Source of the DNA: Halorussus aquaticus
Lineage (GTDB): Archaea; Halobacteriota; Halobacteria; Halobacteriales; Haladaptataceae
Assembly (NCBI RefSeq): GCF_024218795.1
Contig: NZ_CP100400.1
Span: 744,001 to 808,000, forward strand
Length of the DNA stretch: 64,000 nucleotides
Direction of reading: 5' to 3'
In this document: in pieces, positions 27,726 through 35,096 of the stretch
Numbering within the stretch: the stretch's first letter is position 1
How the letters are laid out: the number at the start of each line of letters is the position of its first letter
Program-made: the position numbers and the translations under genes
Notes under the pieces: generated by a model
What the model was told of the DNA's origin: nothing
Databases searched by the model: none
The model's input: only the letters and a program-made list of their open reading frames with translations

Positions 27726-28022
27726 TCACCGCCGGATGCGGAACCCCTCTTCGCCCTCGGGGGCTTCGTACTCGACTTCCACGTCGTCCACCTCGGCGGC
27801 GGGACTCCCGGTGTGACACCACACGACCATCGACTCCACCGCGTCCTCCGGTCCCTCGAAGACGGCTTCCACCCGGCCGTCGCTGAGGTTCTGAACCCAC
27901 CCGTCCACGCCGCGCTCTCGGGCGGCGTCGCGGGTGTTCGCCCGGTAGTAGACGCCCTGAACCGTACCGGAGACGAAGACGTGCGCTCGGGTTCGGTCGG
28001 CGCTCTCGGAGTCGCTCGACAT
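27726..28022 (-). CDS. acyP: Acylphosphatase
   Basis: The 98-residue enzyme hydrolyses acyl phosphates. After a short polar start (MSSDSESADRTR) it shows the family signature VFVSGTVQGVYYRANTRDAA, whose Arg binds the phosphate. GWVQNLSDGRVEAVFEG, with the catalytic Asn, follows. ATG 28022 precedes the domain directly; the frame further upstream is not supported. Single-domain length is normal for the family. Confidence 0.95.
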   Translation of the reverse strand: MSSDSESADRTRAHVFVSGTVQGVYYRANTRDAARERGVDGWVQNLSDGRVEAVFEGPEDAVESMVVWCHTGSPAAEVDDVEVEYEAPEGEEGFRIRR

Positions 28023-28174
28023 TGTTCTACGTCTCGGTTCGACGTTCTGTCTTAAGGCGATTTGGATGGCCGACACTCGCGGCCAGCGCCCAGTTCGAGG
28101 AGCGAGTCGACCGTGCGTTCCGGGCACAAGATACAATGTTCACTCTCCCAAGCACTCTGTGGGGGAACTACTGC

Positions 28175-28906
28175 GTGACACAGAACGCGACCGGGGGACG
28201 TAACGCGAGTCGAGTTCGGCGGATGGCCGTCACGGCGCTCGGCGGAACGCTCGTGACCGTCGGACTTCGGAGACGCTCGCTCGGTGGCGCGGCGCTCGCG
28301 CTCGCGGGCGGGTGGCTACTGTACCGTGGAGTCGGCGGACGCGCACGCCCGTCGGAATCGAAGGGCGCGACTCCGCGGTCCGAAGACCGCGCTACCGAGA
28401 CGGGGACCACCTCCGAGGCGACGGCGGTCGAACGGTCCGTCACCGTCCGGGAATCGCCCGAGGACCTCTACCGCTTCTGGCGGGACTCGGACTTACTGAC
28501 CCGCATCGTGGGCGGTTTCGCCGAGGTCTCACCAGCGGGCGAGGACCGTCACCGCTGGGTGGTCTCCACGCCGTTCGGCGGGAGCATCGAGTGGGAGACC
28601 GAGGTGGTCGAGGACCGCCCCGGCGAGTTCCTGCGCTGGAAGTCCACCGAGGGCGCGCCGGTACCGAACGAGGGGTCGGTGCGGTTCCGACCCGCTCCGG
28701 CCGACCGCGGGACCGAAGTGACGCTCACCCTGCGGTTCGACCCGCCGGGCGGCCGAGTCGGACGCTCGGCGATGAACCTGCTGGGCGTCGTCCCCGAGGC
28801 ACTGGCGAGCAAGATGCTCTCTCGCTTCAAGAGCCTCGCCGAGACCGGCGAGATTCCCACGCTCGAACGCAACCCGTCCGCCCGCGGGAGCGGTGATTGG
28901 GTCTGA
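28175..28906 (+). CDS. SRPBCC (cyclase/dehydrase-like) protein with N-terminal membrane segment
   Basis: The product has about 243 residues if translation starts at GTG 28175 (MTQNATGGRNASRVRR); ATG 28136 would add 13. One or two weakly hydrophobic helices (about 14-48, including GGAALALAGGWLLYRG) anchor it in the membrane. A charged linker follows. The rest is an SRPBCC/polyketide cyclase-like domain (VERSVTVRESPEDLYRFWRD at its start; IEWETEVVEDRPGEFLRWKS). Such domains bind lipids or other hydrophobic ligands. The gene is divergent from acylphosphatase. Confidence 0.82.
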   Translation: MTQNATGGRNASRVRRMAVTALGGTLVTVGLRRRSLGGAALALAGGWLLYRGVGGRARPSESKGATPRSEDRATETGTTSEATAVERSVTVRESPEDLYRFWRDSDLLTRIVGGFAEVSPAGEDRHRWVVSTPFGGSIEWETEVVEDRPGEFLRWKSTEGAPVPNEGSVRFRPAPADRGTEVTLTLRFDPPGGRVGRSAMNLLGVVPEALASKMLSRFKSLAETGEIPTLERNPSARGSGDWV

Positions 28907-29048
28907 GGGCGCTCTTCCGGGAGCGTCGACGACCGACGGGTCGGACCTCGACTTCATCCACGGGTGCGTCCGGGCCGTGTTCCACCTCCGAGTACGGAGC
29001 GGGGTACCCCGGCCGGAGGTAAGGCTACTCCCGGTCCGGTGGAAGTAG

Positions 29049-29954
29049 TTACCCTCGGGTCCGGAGGTAGTGAAAGACGTAGGTCTGGGCGTAGCCAGCG
29101 AACTCGCCGCCGAACTCCTCGCGGAGGGCGCGGGAGGTCTCTGCGTACGACCCCTTCTCGCAGTGCGGATAGTGTTCGGCTATCGCGGTCTGAATCCACG
29201 TGTCGAGCGGGACCGCCTCCAGATAGCCCAGCGAGAACAACAGCACGCAGTCGGCGACCTTGTCGCCCACGCCGACGAACGCCTGCATCGCGTCGCGGGC
29301 GTCCTCGTAGTCGAGACCGCGAACGTCGTCGGCCGTGGCCTCCCCGGAGGCGACTAGCTCCGCCGAGCGCCGGACGTAGGGCGCGCGGTAGCCCAGCCCC
29401 AACTCCCGGAGTTCGTCCTCGGTCGCTCGCGCGAGGCGTTCCGGCGTCGGGAACGCGTGGTAGGTCTCGCCGTCGAACTCGACGGTCTCGCCGAACTCGC
29501 GGGCGAGGGCGGTCTGCATCCCGTGGATGCGCCCGACACGCATCTGGGCCGAGCAGATGAACGACACCAGACAGGGGAAGAAGGGGTCGTTCACGATTCG
29601 GAGTCCGGGGTAGGACTCCCGGGCGTCTGCGAGCAGGGGGTGGTCCGGGATTCGCTCGAAGATGGCGGGGAGGTCGTCGTCGAGTCGGAGTCGCTCGCCC
29701 AGCAGCGACTCGGCGTCGAACGTCGCTTCCCACTCCAGTCGGTCGTCGCGCTGGCGGACTCTCAGGACTTCTGACTCCCCGTCGGTGTGCCCCCCGACGA
29801 CGGTGTGGTACCACGCCGACCCGCCGCTCGCGTCGCCGGTCTCGTAGGCGCGCCCGTCCTCGCGCCGCCAGAGGAAGGTCTGGCCGCTCTCCAGCGTCGC
29901 CTGTACGTCGAGACCCCCCGCGAACTCGCCGATAGCTATCGAACCCGACTCCAT
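29049..29954 (-). CDS. ogg: 8-oxoguanine DNA glycosylase (OGG1 type)
   Basis: This base-excision repair enzyme removes 8-oxoguanine and cuts the strand. The 301-residue product has an N-terminal OGG_N-like beta domain (ATLESGQTFLWRRED) and then the helix-hairpin-helix glycosylase fold. The fold carries the key residues: GVGDKVADCVLLFSLGYL with the catalytic Lys232, and VPLDTWIQ with Asp251. Length fits OGG1 rather than the smaller archaeal AGOG family. Alone in its unit; divergent from the UPF0212 gene. Confidence 0.9.
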   Translation of the reverse strand: MESGSIAIGEFAGGLDVQATLESGQTFLWRREDGRAYETGDASGGSAWYHTVVGGHTDGESEVLRVRQRDDRLEWEATFDAESLLGERLRLDDDLPAIFERIPDHPLLADARESYPGLRIVNDPFFPCLVSFICSAQMRVGRIHGMQTALAREFGETVEFDGETYHAFPTPERLARATEDELRELGLGYRAPYVRRSAELVASGEATADDVRGLDYEDARDAMQAFVGVGDKVADCVLLFSLGYLEAVPLDTWIQTAIAEHYPHCEKGSYAETSRALREEFGGEFAGYAQTYVFHYLRTRG

Positions 29955-30040
29955 CGCCGGACAGAAGGAGACCGGACGGTGGAAGTCTTTCGTTTCGGGG
30001 CTAAACTTGATACTGTTGGCGCTACAACTTCTATGCGCCT

Positions 30041-30490
30041 ATGAACTGCAGAGTTGTCGTGGAAGCCGCCGTTCCGGTCTATGACGTGGAGACTCCCGAC
30101 GAGGCGGTTCGCATCGCCATCTCCAAGACCGGCGAGTTGCTCAATCCCGACCTCAACTACGTCGAAATCAACATGGGACAACGGTCCTGCCCGCACTGCG
30201 GGGAGGAACTCGAACCGGCGTTCATCGCGGCCGACGAGAGTCTCGTCGCACTCGAGTTGGAGATGACGGTGTTCAACGTCGAGCGCGAGGAACACGCCTC
30301 GCGCATCGCACGGAAGGAGATCGGCCAGCGCCTCGAAAACATCCCCCTGACCGTTCTCGAAGTCGAGGTCGTCGAGGAGGACGACGAAGACGACGGGGAC
30401 GTCGAATCCGACGAGGTCGAATCAGAGAGCCAGAGCGACCGCGACGAAGACGACGAAGTCCTCCCCGAGTTCGAGGACCTCATCGAGTGA
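30041..30490 (+). CDS. UPF0212 (DUF555) family protein
   Basis: The 149-residue product starts MNCRVVVEAAVPVYDVETPD and carries a CPHCGEELEPAFIAADE zinc-ribbon-like knuckle near residue 50, both hallmarks of UPF0212. The last 40 residues are an acidic low-complexity tail (EEDDEDDGDVESDEVESES), a haloarchaeal addition. Function is unknown. A CCGCC-TTCG-GGCGG hairpin follows 20 bases after the stop. Confidence 0.92.
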   Translation: MNCRVVVEAAVPVYDVETPDEAVRIAISKTGELLNPDLNYVEINMGQRSCPHCGEELEPAFIAADESLVALELEMTVFNVEREEHASRIARKEIGQRLENIPLTVLEVEVVEEDDEDDGDVESDEVESESQSDRDEDDEVLPEFEDLIE

Positions 30491-30510
30491 CCAACAACTC
30501 TGCCAGCCCT

Positions 30511-30524
30511 CCGCCTTCGGGCGG
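30511..30524 (+). terminator. TTCG-loop hairpin after the UPF0212 gene
   Basis: CCGCC, TTCG and GGCGG form a stable five-pair hairpin with a classic UUCG tetraloop 20 bases after the stop codon. It probably shapes the 3' end of the transcript. Confidence 0.5.
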
Positions 30525-30704
30525 CGTGACGGGCACGTCTATCCTCCACGCGTAGCCGACACTCGTCGCTGTAGGCTTTGCTTCGGCGTCCGTTTCGAAT
30601 CGTTCCTCTCAGTGTCCCCTTCGAGTGCTATCGAGAGAACCGTTGCAGAATAGCGCAACCGCTGTCGGGTCGTATCGGCGATTCGAGGAAGCGTCGTCCG
30701 CAGT

Positions 30705-30944
30705 TCAGTCGGCCTTGGCGGCGACCTTCTCGTCCGCCTCGGCTTCGTTCATTTCGGAAGTTATCGCGTTTGCCATGGCGAAGACCGCCGCTTTGTGATC
30801 CGTTTTGGACTTGTGAATGGATGTCGGTCGTACGCCAAGGGAGTCGTACTCTGAAAGGTCTACTTCGGTGCTGTTCTCTTCCTCGAAATAGTTTCCAACC
30901 TCCGCAAGCAGCCCGTGAAGGTGGATGAGTTCCTGCTTCTTCAT
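30705..30944 (-). CDS. UPF0058 family protein
   Basis: The product of 79 residues starts MKKQELIHLHGLLAEVGNYF at ATG 30944 and matches the small archaeal UPF0058 family, thought to bind metal through the HLH region. An ATACTATAAC promoter element lies about 30 bases upstream on the minus strand, so the transcript is leaderless and the TTG at 30950 is not needed. Function is unknown. Confidence 0.88.
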   Translation of the reverse strand: MKKQELIHLHGLLAEVGNYFEEENSTEVDLSEYDSLGVRPTSIHKSKTDHKAAVFAMANAITSEMNEAEADEKVAAKAD

Positions 30945-30970
30945 AAGCAAACGAGGCTAACAGTTGCAGG

Positions 30971-30980
30971 GTTATAGTAT
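30971..30980 (-). promoter_or_regulatory. TATA box of the UPF0058 gene
   Basis: On the minus strand ATACTATAAC is centred about 31 bases before ATG 30944. Confidence 0.55.
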
Positions 30981-31162
30981 TATCTTGAGTCCCGTTAACA
31001 CGGAGTACGGATTTCCCCTTCCAAGGAGGCCATAATCCGACGCGAGAGTGCGTAATACGGTATTTCGAAACCGTTTCGAACCGTTGCATCCGTTCCGTCG
31101 CGGGCGTGGTGGCCCGGTTCTGAGCTACCCCTCCGCAGTGGCGTTTCTGTGAGTCTGAAAGA

Positions 31163-31170
31163 TTTTTATC
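31163..31170 (+). promoter_or_regulatory. TATA box of the aIF2-beta gene
   Basis: TTTTTATC is centred 27 bases before ATG 31194 and shows that the upstream GTG frame is not used. Confidence 0.6.
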
Positions 31171-31193
31171 CGAACGCGCACCTTTGGATAGCC

Positions 31194-31601
31194 ATGGAGG
31201 GTTACGACGAACACCTCGACCGGGCCATCGACGAGACGCCCGATATCGACGATAACGAGGCTCGTTTCGACGTTCCCGACGCCGACGTGCGTCAGGAAGG
31301 GAACGCGACCGTCTACGAGAACTTCCAGAGCACGCTCGACGCGCTCGGTCGGGACGAGGACCACGTTCTGAAGTTCCTCCAAAACGAACTCGGCACGAGC
31401 GCGCACATCGACGAGAGCGGCCGTGCGCGCCTGACCGGCGAGTTTAGTTCCGGCCGCATCGAGGACGCCATCGACGAGTACACCGAGACGTACGTCCTCT
31501 GTCCGGAGTGTGGACTCCCCGACACGCGTCTCGAACGAGAACAGGGTGCGTTGTTGCTGCGGTGCGAGGCGTGTGGCGCGCGCTCCGCGACCAGCAACTA
31601 A
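31194..31601 (+). CDS. Translation initiation factor aIF2 beta subunit
   Basis: The 135-residue product is the beta subunit of the initiator-tRNA-binding factor aIF2. It has an N-terminal helix that contacts gamma, then the core domain (ENFQSTLDALGRDEDHVLKF and LQNELGTSAHIDESGRARLT). A C-terminal zinc ribbon (CPECGLPDTRL, CEACG) ends the protein. ATG 31194 is supported by a TATA box 27 bases upstream. It is convergent, by one base, with the small zinc-ribbon gene at 31602. Confidence 0.96.
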   Translation: MEGYDEHLDRAIDETPDIDDNEARFDVPDADVRQEGNATVYENFQSTLDALGRDEDHVLKFLQNELGTSAHIDESGRARLTGEFSSGRIEDAIDEYTETYVLCPECGLPDTRLEREQGALLLRCEACGARSATSN

Positions 31602-31781
31602 CTACTGAAACTGTTTTAGCGTCTCGAGGTCCTGCTCGGTCCGCGTGAACTCCGCGGTCCGGCGACTGGCGTGGCAGTTGGGGCAGTTGAACACTTCGTC
31701 GTGGGGCGGCAAGTCGTCGGGCGATTCTTCCCAGTCCTTGCCACATTCCGGACAGACCAGTCGCACGTACGTTTCGTTCAT
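31602..31781 (-). CDS. Small zinc-ribbon protein
   Basis: The 59-residue product, from ATG 31781, carries two CxxC knuckles (CPECGKDWEESPDDLPPHDE, then CPNCHASRRTAEF) and ends in a helix. This is a conserved haloarchaeal small zinc-binding type (I believe DUF7836, not certain). It adjoins the aIF2-beta gene tail to tail without a gap. A nucleic acid or protein contact role is likely but unproven. Confidence 0.8.
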   Translation of the reverse strand: MNETYVRLVCPECGKDWEESPDDLPPHDEVFNCPNCHASRRTAEFTRTEQDLETLKQFQ

Positions 31782-31860
31782 ACAAAGAACCATGCGCGTG
31801 GCTGATAGAAAAAAGTTGCCGCAACTTCTCAGTCGCGACGAACGAGCAGAGCCGCAAACA

Positions 31861-31867
31861 CTATATT
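31861..31867 (+). promoter_or_regulatory. TATA-like element of the metal exporter operon
   Basis: CTATATT lies about 30 bases before the ATG of a 16-codon leader frame (31894) and 25 bases before the centre of the palindrome at 31886-31903, so the palindrome would cover the transcription start. Confidence 0.45.
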
Positions 31868-31885
31868 GGTGGGTGCTAATCTAGA

Positions 31886-31903
31886 ATTTAGATATGTCTA
31901 AAT
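31886..31903. promoter_or_regulatory. Palindromic operator, DtxR/MntR-like
   Basis: ATTTAGA-TATG-TCTAAAT is a perfect seven-base inverted repeat with a four-base spacer. It resembles the TTTAG...CTAAA sites of DtxR/SirR-family metal regulators. Its position over the expected transcription start of the exporter gene suggests repression. The regulator is not in this window. Confidence 0.55.
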
Positions 31904-31944
31904 CGCTGTCGGGGATGCGACCCTTCGTGCCGGAGGGCGGCTGA
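31894..31944 (+). CDS. Possible 16-residue leader peptide
   Basis: The frame MSKSLSGMRPFVPEGG starts about 30 bases after a TATA-like element, as a leaderless gene would, and stops one base before the exporter ATG at 31946. A GGAGG lies inside it, about 12 bases before that ATG, and could serve as ribosome-binding site for the exporter. It may be a real leader or only a coincidence. Confidence 0.25.
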   Translation: MSKSLSGMRPFVPEGG

Positions 31945-31945
31945 G

Positions 31946-33175
31946 ATGAGCGAAATCGCAGAGATATTCGTGGCGTCGGTCCGCGACGGCTACGTGCAGG
32001 TCAGCGCGTTCGTCGCGCTGACGGTCCTGCTGTTCGGTCTCGCCCAGTATCGAACCGGCGGTGCGCTGGTCGAGCGACTCGGCGAGAGCGAGCGCGCTCA
32101 ACCCCTCGCGGGTGCAGCGATGGGACTGACACCCGGTTGCGGCGGCGCCATCGTGATGATGCCCCTCTACGTCCGCGGGACGGTCAGTTTCGGTACCGTG
32201 GTCGCCACGCTCGTGGCCACCGCGGGCGACTCGGCGTTCGTGATTCTGGCGCTCGCGCCGAAGGCGGCGGTGTACGCCTACGGTCTCGCGTTCGGCGCCG
32301 CCGTCGTCACCGGCTACGTCATCGACCGCTTCGGCGTCGGCGTCGGCCGCGTGGACGCCGCGGTCCGCAGAATCGACCGGACCGCGACCGACGGCGGGGC
32401 CGCGACCCCGGCGAAAGTCGCAACCGGCCCTCACGACTACGCCGACGGGAACCGTGCGGCCAGCGACGCGGATGGTTGCTCGCCCCGCGACCACTCGCCT
32501 GCACGCGAATCGCCGCTCCTCACGCCCCTCTCGCACGCCGCCCACGCGGTCTGGTGGCTGGCCGCCGTCGCCGCGCTCGGTCTCGGCGTCACGTACCTCT
32601 TCGCTGGCGCTCCCGAGGTGCCGCTCGAAGTCGGCCTCTCGTTCGCAGGTCTGTTCACGGTCGTCGGCGTCACCGGAACCGTGCTCTCGTTCTACCTCTA
32701 CTTCGTCGGTCGCAGCTACCTCGGCGACGGAGCGGTCGGCCGCGCCCGGGAGTCGTTCGGGGGTATCTACGACGCGCTGGTCCACGCCGCGATGGAGACC
32801 AGTTTCGTCACCGTCTGGGTGCTGGCGGCGTACCTGCTCTACGAGTACGGCGTCCTCGCGCTCGGCGTGGACGTGGGTGCGCTCGCCGCGGCCGCGGGAC
32901 TGCTCGCTCCCGTCGCGGGCGCACTCGTGGGGTTGATTCCGGGGTGTGGCCCCCAAATCGTCCTCGCTGGCGTGTACGCCGAGGGCGCGATTCCCTTCTC
33001 GGCGCTGACCGCCAACGCCATCAGTCAAGACGGCGACGCGCTGTTCCCGCTGCTCGCAGTCGATAGGACCGCGGCCGTCGTCGCGTCCATCTACACCACG
33101 ATTCCCGCCCTCGTCGTCGGCATCGCGCTCCACCTGCTGTTCGGGCCGATGTTCGGGTTCGGGGTGCTTGGATAG
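31946..33175 (+). CDS. Heavy-metal/manganese exporter, ArsP_2 type
   Basis: The 409-residue protein has about ten transmembrane helices in two homologous halves. Each half carries the same signature: GLTPGCGGAIVMMPLYVRG (about 54-72) and GLIPGCGPQIVLAGVYAEG (about 331-349), each followed by a Gly/Asp motif (GDSAFVILA, GDALFPLLA). This is the pattern of the putative 10-TM metal exporter family (Pfam ArsP_2), whose bacterial members are often predicted to move manganese. A hydrophilic, Asp-rich loop of about 60 residues joins the halves (about 140-195). The DtxR-like operator upstream agrees with a metal role. The His-rich protein follows 55 bases downstream. Confidence 0.82.
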   Translation: MSEIAEIFVASVRDGYVQVSAFVALTVLLFGLAQYRTGGALVERLGESERAQPLAGAAMGLTPGCGGAIVMMPLYVRGTVSFGTVVATLVATAGDSAFVILALAPKAAVYAYGLAFGAAVVTGYVIDRFGVGVGRVDAAVRRIDRTATDGGAATPAKVATGPHDYADGNRAASDADGCSPRDHSPARESPLLTPLSHAAHAVWWLAAVAALGLGVTYLFAGAPEVPLEVGLSFAGLFTVVGVTGTVLSFYLYFVGRSYLGDGAVGRARESFGGIYDALVHAAMETSFVTVWVLAAYLLYEYGVLALGVDVGALAAAAGLLAPVAGALVGLIPGCGPQIVLAGVYAEGAIPFSALTANAISQDGDALFPLLAVDRTAAVVASIYTTIPALVVGIALHLLFGPMFGFGVLG

Positions 33176-33230
33176 TCAGCCAGCACCTCTAAGGCGTCTC
33201 TCGGCCAACCCCTCGTCGGGGGTTTCGAAC

Positions 33231-33851
33231 ATGGCTAATCCACACGAGATACAGGGACGACGCGAGGAGGCGAACGAGGGCGGTCTCCACGAGAGCCGAG
33301 AGAGCAGTCATCAGGACTGGACCGACCTCGACCGGGACGAGGGCGGCCAACAACACCACCATCATCATCACCACCACCACCACGGCGGTGAGAGCCAGCA
33401 GTCCGACCGCGACTACGAGCAGAAAGCCGAGCAGGCGCTCTCCCGAATCCGAGGCGACGAGGGTCGCGGGAGCGGTCGGAGCGACCGCCAGCGCGGTGGC
33501 ACGACCAGCCAGGAGGGCAACGACTTCGGCGAGAGCGGACGCACCGACCGACGATACGGCCAGCGGCGCGAGCAGCGGGGACGCGAAGGTGCCGAACACG
33601 GAAGTCCGCACGAGGGAAGCCAGCGCGGGAGCCACCGCGAGGAGGGACTCGCCGGGCGACTGACGGGTCAGCGCGGCGAGCAGACCCGCCACTCCGACCC
33701 GAGTGACTCGACGTTCCGGGACCAGTCGTCGGGCGAACGCGAACACCGCCACGGCGGCGAGCGCGGGACGAGCGAACGCGACCGTCGGTTCGGAAGCCGT
33801 CGCGGTCACGGAAGCGAGCGCCACACCGGCGACCGCCACTCCTCGAACTGA
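33231..33851 (+). CDS. Low-complexity hydrophilic protein with a deca-histidine run
   Basis: The 206-residue product starts MANPHEIQGRREEANEGGLH and is nearly free of hydrophobic residues. Ten consecutive His (about residues 42-51) are encoded by mixed CAC and CAT codons. The rest is Arg, Gly, Glu, Ser, Asp and His rich (RRYGQRREQRGREG; EREHRHGGERGTSERDRR). There are no signal peptide and no membrane segment. The His run is a strong candidate to bind Ni, Zn, Co or Mn ions. Position just after a metal exporter in the same direction suggests an intracellular metal buffer or sensor, which is inference. Its style resembles the protein at 25500-26549. Confidence 0.65.
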   Translation: MANPHEIQGRREEANEGGLHESRESSHQDWTDLDRDEGGQQHHHHHHHHHHGGESQQSDRDYEQKAEQALSRIRGDEGRGSGRSDRQRGGTTSQEGNDFGESGRTDRRYGQRREQRGREGAEHGSPHEGSQRGSHREEGLAGRLTGQRGEQTRHSDPSDSTFRDQSSGEREHRHGGERGTSERDRRFGSRRGHGSERHTGDRHSSN

Positions 33852-33944
33852 GCGAGTCCGAACGGTGGGACGGGGAGTCGAAGCGGACCGTCCGCGATAG
33901 CGAGTCTCTCTTTCTTTCGAGCGGTGATTCTCGCCAGCGTCGCG

Positions 33945-34472
33945 TCAGTAGGGACCGCCACCGCCGCCGTCCTCGGTCGTGGTCGTCTCGGTGGTCGTGC
34001 CCGCAGTCGTCGTTCCGCCCCGCGCCACCTGTCCCCGCATGCTCTGGGGGTGGTACTCGCAGTCGTAGCGAGCGAGTCGCTCGGTGGCGTCGAGGACCAG
34101 CGACCGACGTGCGCCGACCTCGGCGGCCGATTCGGACGCCGCGACCACCTGCCCGTCGGCGTCGAAGACGCGGAGTTCGTGTTCCGCGCCGTCGAGGTTG
34201 ACCCAGACGACTTCGTAGACGGTTCCCGGTTGCACGGTCAGCGTCGGGTTCTCCCGCCCCTGAATTCCGGACGGCGCGAGTCCGTACCAGTACTCGACCT
34301 GTCCGCCGAGGACGATGGTCTCGTCCGGTTCCCGTGCAGTCGTCGTCTCGCGCGCCGTCCCGGTCGTCGTCTCGGTCTCCTGCCGATTGTCGCTCGCGCC
34401 CGCACACCCCGCAATCGAACCCGCGACGCCGATTGCGGAGGCCCGCAGGAACGCCCTCCGTTCGAGCCCCAT
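33945..34472 (-). CDS. Halocyanin-like blue copper lipoprotein
   Basis: The 175-residue product has a Tat signal (MGLERRAFLRASAIGVAGS) with lipobox GSIAGC, a Thr-rich linker, and a cupredoxin domain (about 55-150). Type 1 copper ligands can be read: His in AEHELRVFD, then Cys, His and Met in YDCEYHPQSMRG. It would be an electron carrier on the outer membrane face. The C-terminus is again Thr/Glu-rich and ends in a Gly run. It reads away from the His-rich protein gene, tail to tail. Confidence 0.88.
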   Translation of the reverse strand: MGLERRAFLRASAIGVAGSIAGCAGASDNRQETETTTGTARETTTAREPDETIVLGGQVEYWYGLAPSGIQGRENPTLTVQPGTVYEVVWVNLDGAEHELRVFDADGQVVAASESAAEVGARRSLVLDATERLARYDCEYHPQSMRGQVARGGTTTAGTTTETTTTEDGGGGGPY

Positions 34473-34624
34473 GTTACCAAATGCCGCAAAACGTGACTAA
34501 TCGGTTTTCCAAACTTCGCGTCACGTCTCACCCAAATTCACGTCGCTCCGTCTCGGAGAGTTACGTCTCGGGGCTCACTTGGAGTATCTCTCACTGCAGA
34601 GCAGCGACGACCGCTTCGAAGGAA

Positions 34625-34909
34625 TCAGACGGTGAACAAGTGGCCCTCGCGGGGCACGTCGAACAGGCCGACGCGCGCCCCGGCGTCGAGCCACGCGTGC
34701 CCGTAGGAGAACGACGCCAGCGCGTTCACGAGGTCGTCCTCCTCTCGGAAGTGACGGCCGTCTTCGAGGTAGGACGTCGCCATCTCCAGACACTCCGCCG
34801 CGGCCTCGCCCATCGGCGTGTCCTCTGGCGGCGCGATTTCGGCGGCGTCGAGTGCCTCGGCGAGTAGCCCCTCGTAGCGGTCGGTTTTCTCCTCCAAATC
34901 GGCGGGCAT
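34625..34909 (-). CDS. DUF357 family protein
   Basis: The 94-residue product from ATG 34909 starts MPADLEEKTDRYEGLLAEAL and contains ALASFSYGHAWLDAGARVGL, the typical all-helical DUF357 pattern (a HEPN-like small helical domain). Function is unknown. The frame upstream to 35062 is out of character and overlaps the promoter of the thioredoxin reductase gene. Divergent from that gene. Confidence 0.88.
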   Translation of the reverse strand: MPADLEEKTDRYEGLLAEALDAAEIAPPEDTPMGEAAAECLEMATSYLEDGRHFREEDDLVNALASFSYGHAWLDAGARVGLFDVPREGHLFTV

Positions 34910-35065
34910 GAGTGGAGTGTCGGAGGGTATCGGGGTAAGGGCTTCGGGAACGTCTGGGTCCGGCGCGTCGTTCGCGGTATCGAGTTCGGTCGGCCACCGA
35001 GAGAGTCGAGCGGTGTCCGACAGTTTGCCCACGCAGAAACCGGAAAGCCGACGCGACAACACAAG

Positions 35066-35073
35066 CTAAATAC
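35066..35073 (+). promoter_or_regulatory. TATA box of the glutaredoxin-thioredoxin reductase gene
   Basis: CTAAATAC is centred 27 bases before ATG 35097, as for a leaderless transcript. Confidence 0.55.
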
Positions 35074-35096
35074 GCCCCCCATAACAATATTGTACC

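Noticed and set aside
25645..27900. 751-residue minus-strand frame covering the Gln/Arg-rich gene and its neighbours
   Set aside because: It runs across the amphi-Trp gene and another accepted gene and is Arg/Gly/Pro-rich without any domain. The plus-strand gene is preferred because of its TATA-like element and consistent repeat structure, although the low complexity leaves some doubt.
33355..33390. His run taken as a cloning tag or vector contamination
   Set aside because: The codons are mixed CAC and CAT and the run lies inside a longer native-looking frame between haloarchaeal genes; no vector sequence is visible.
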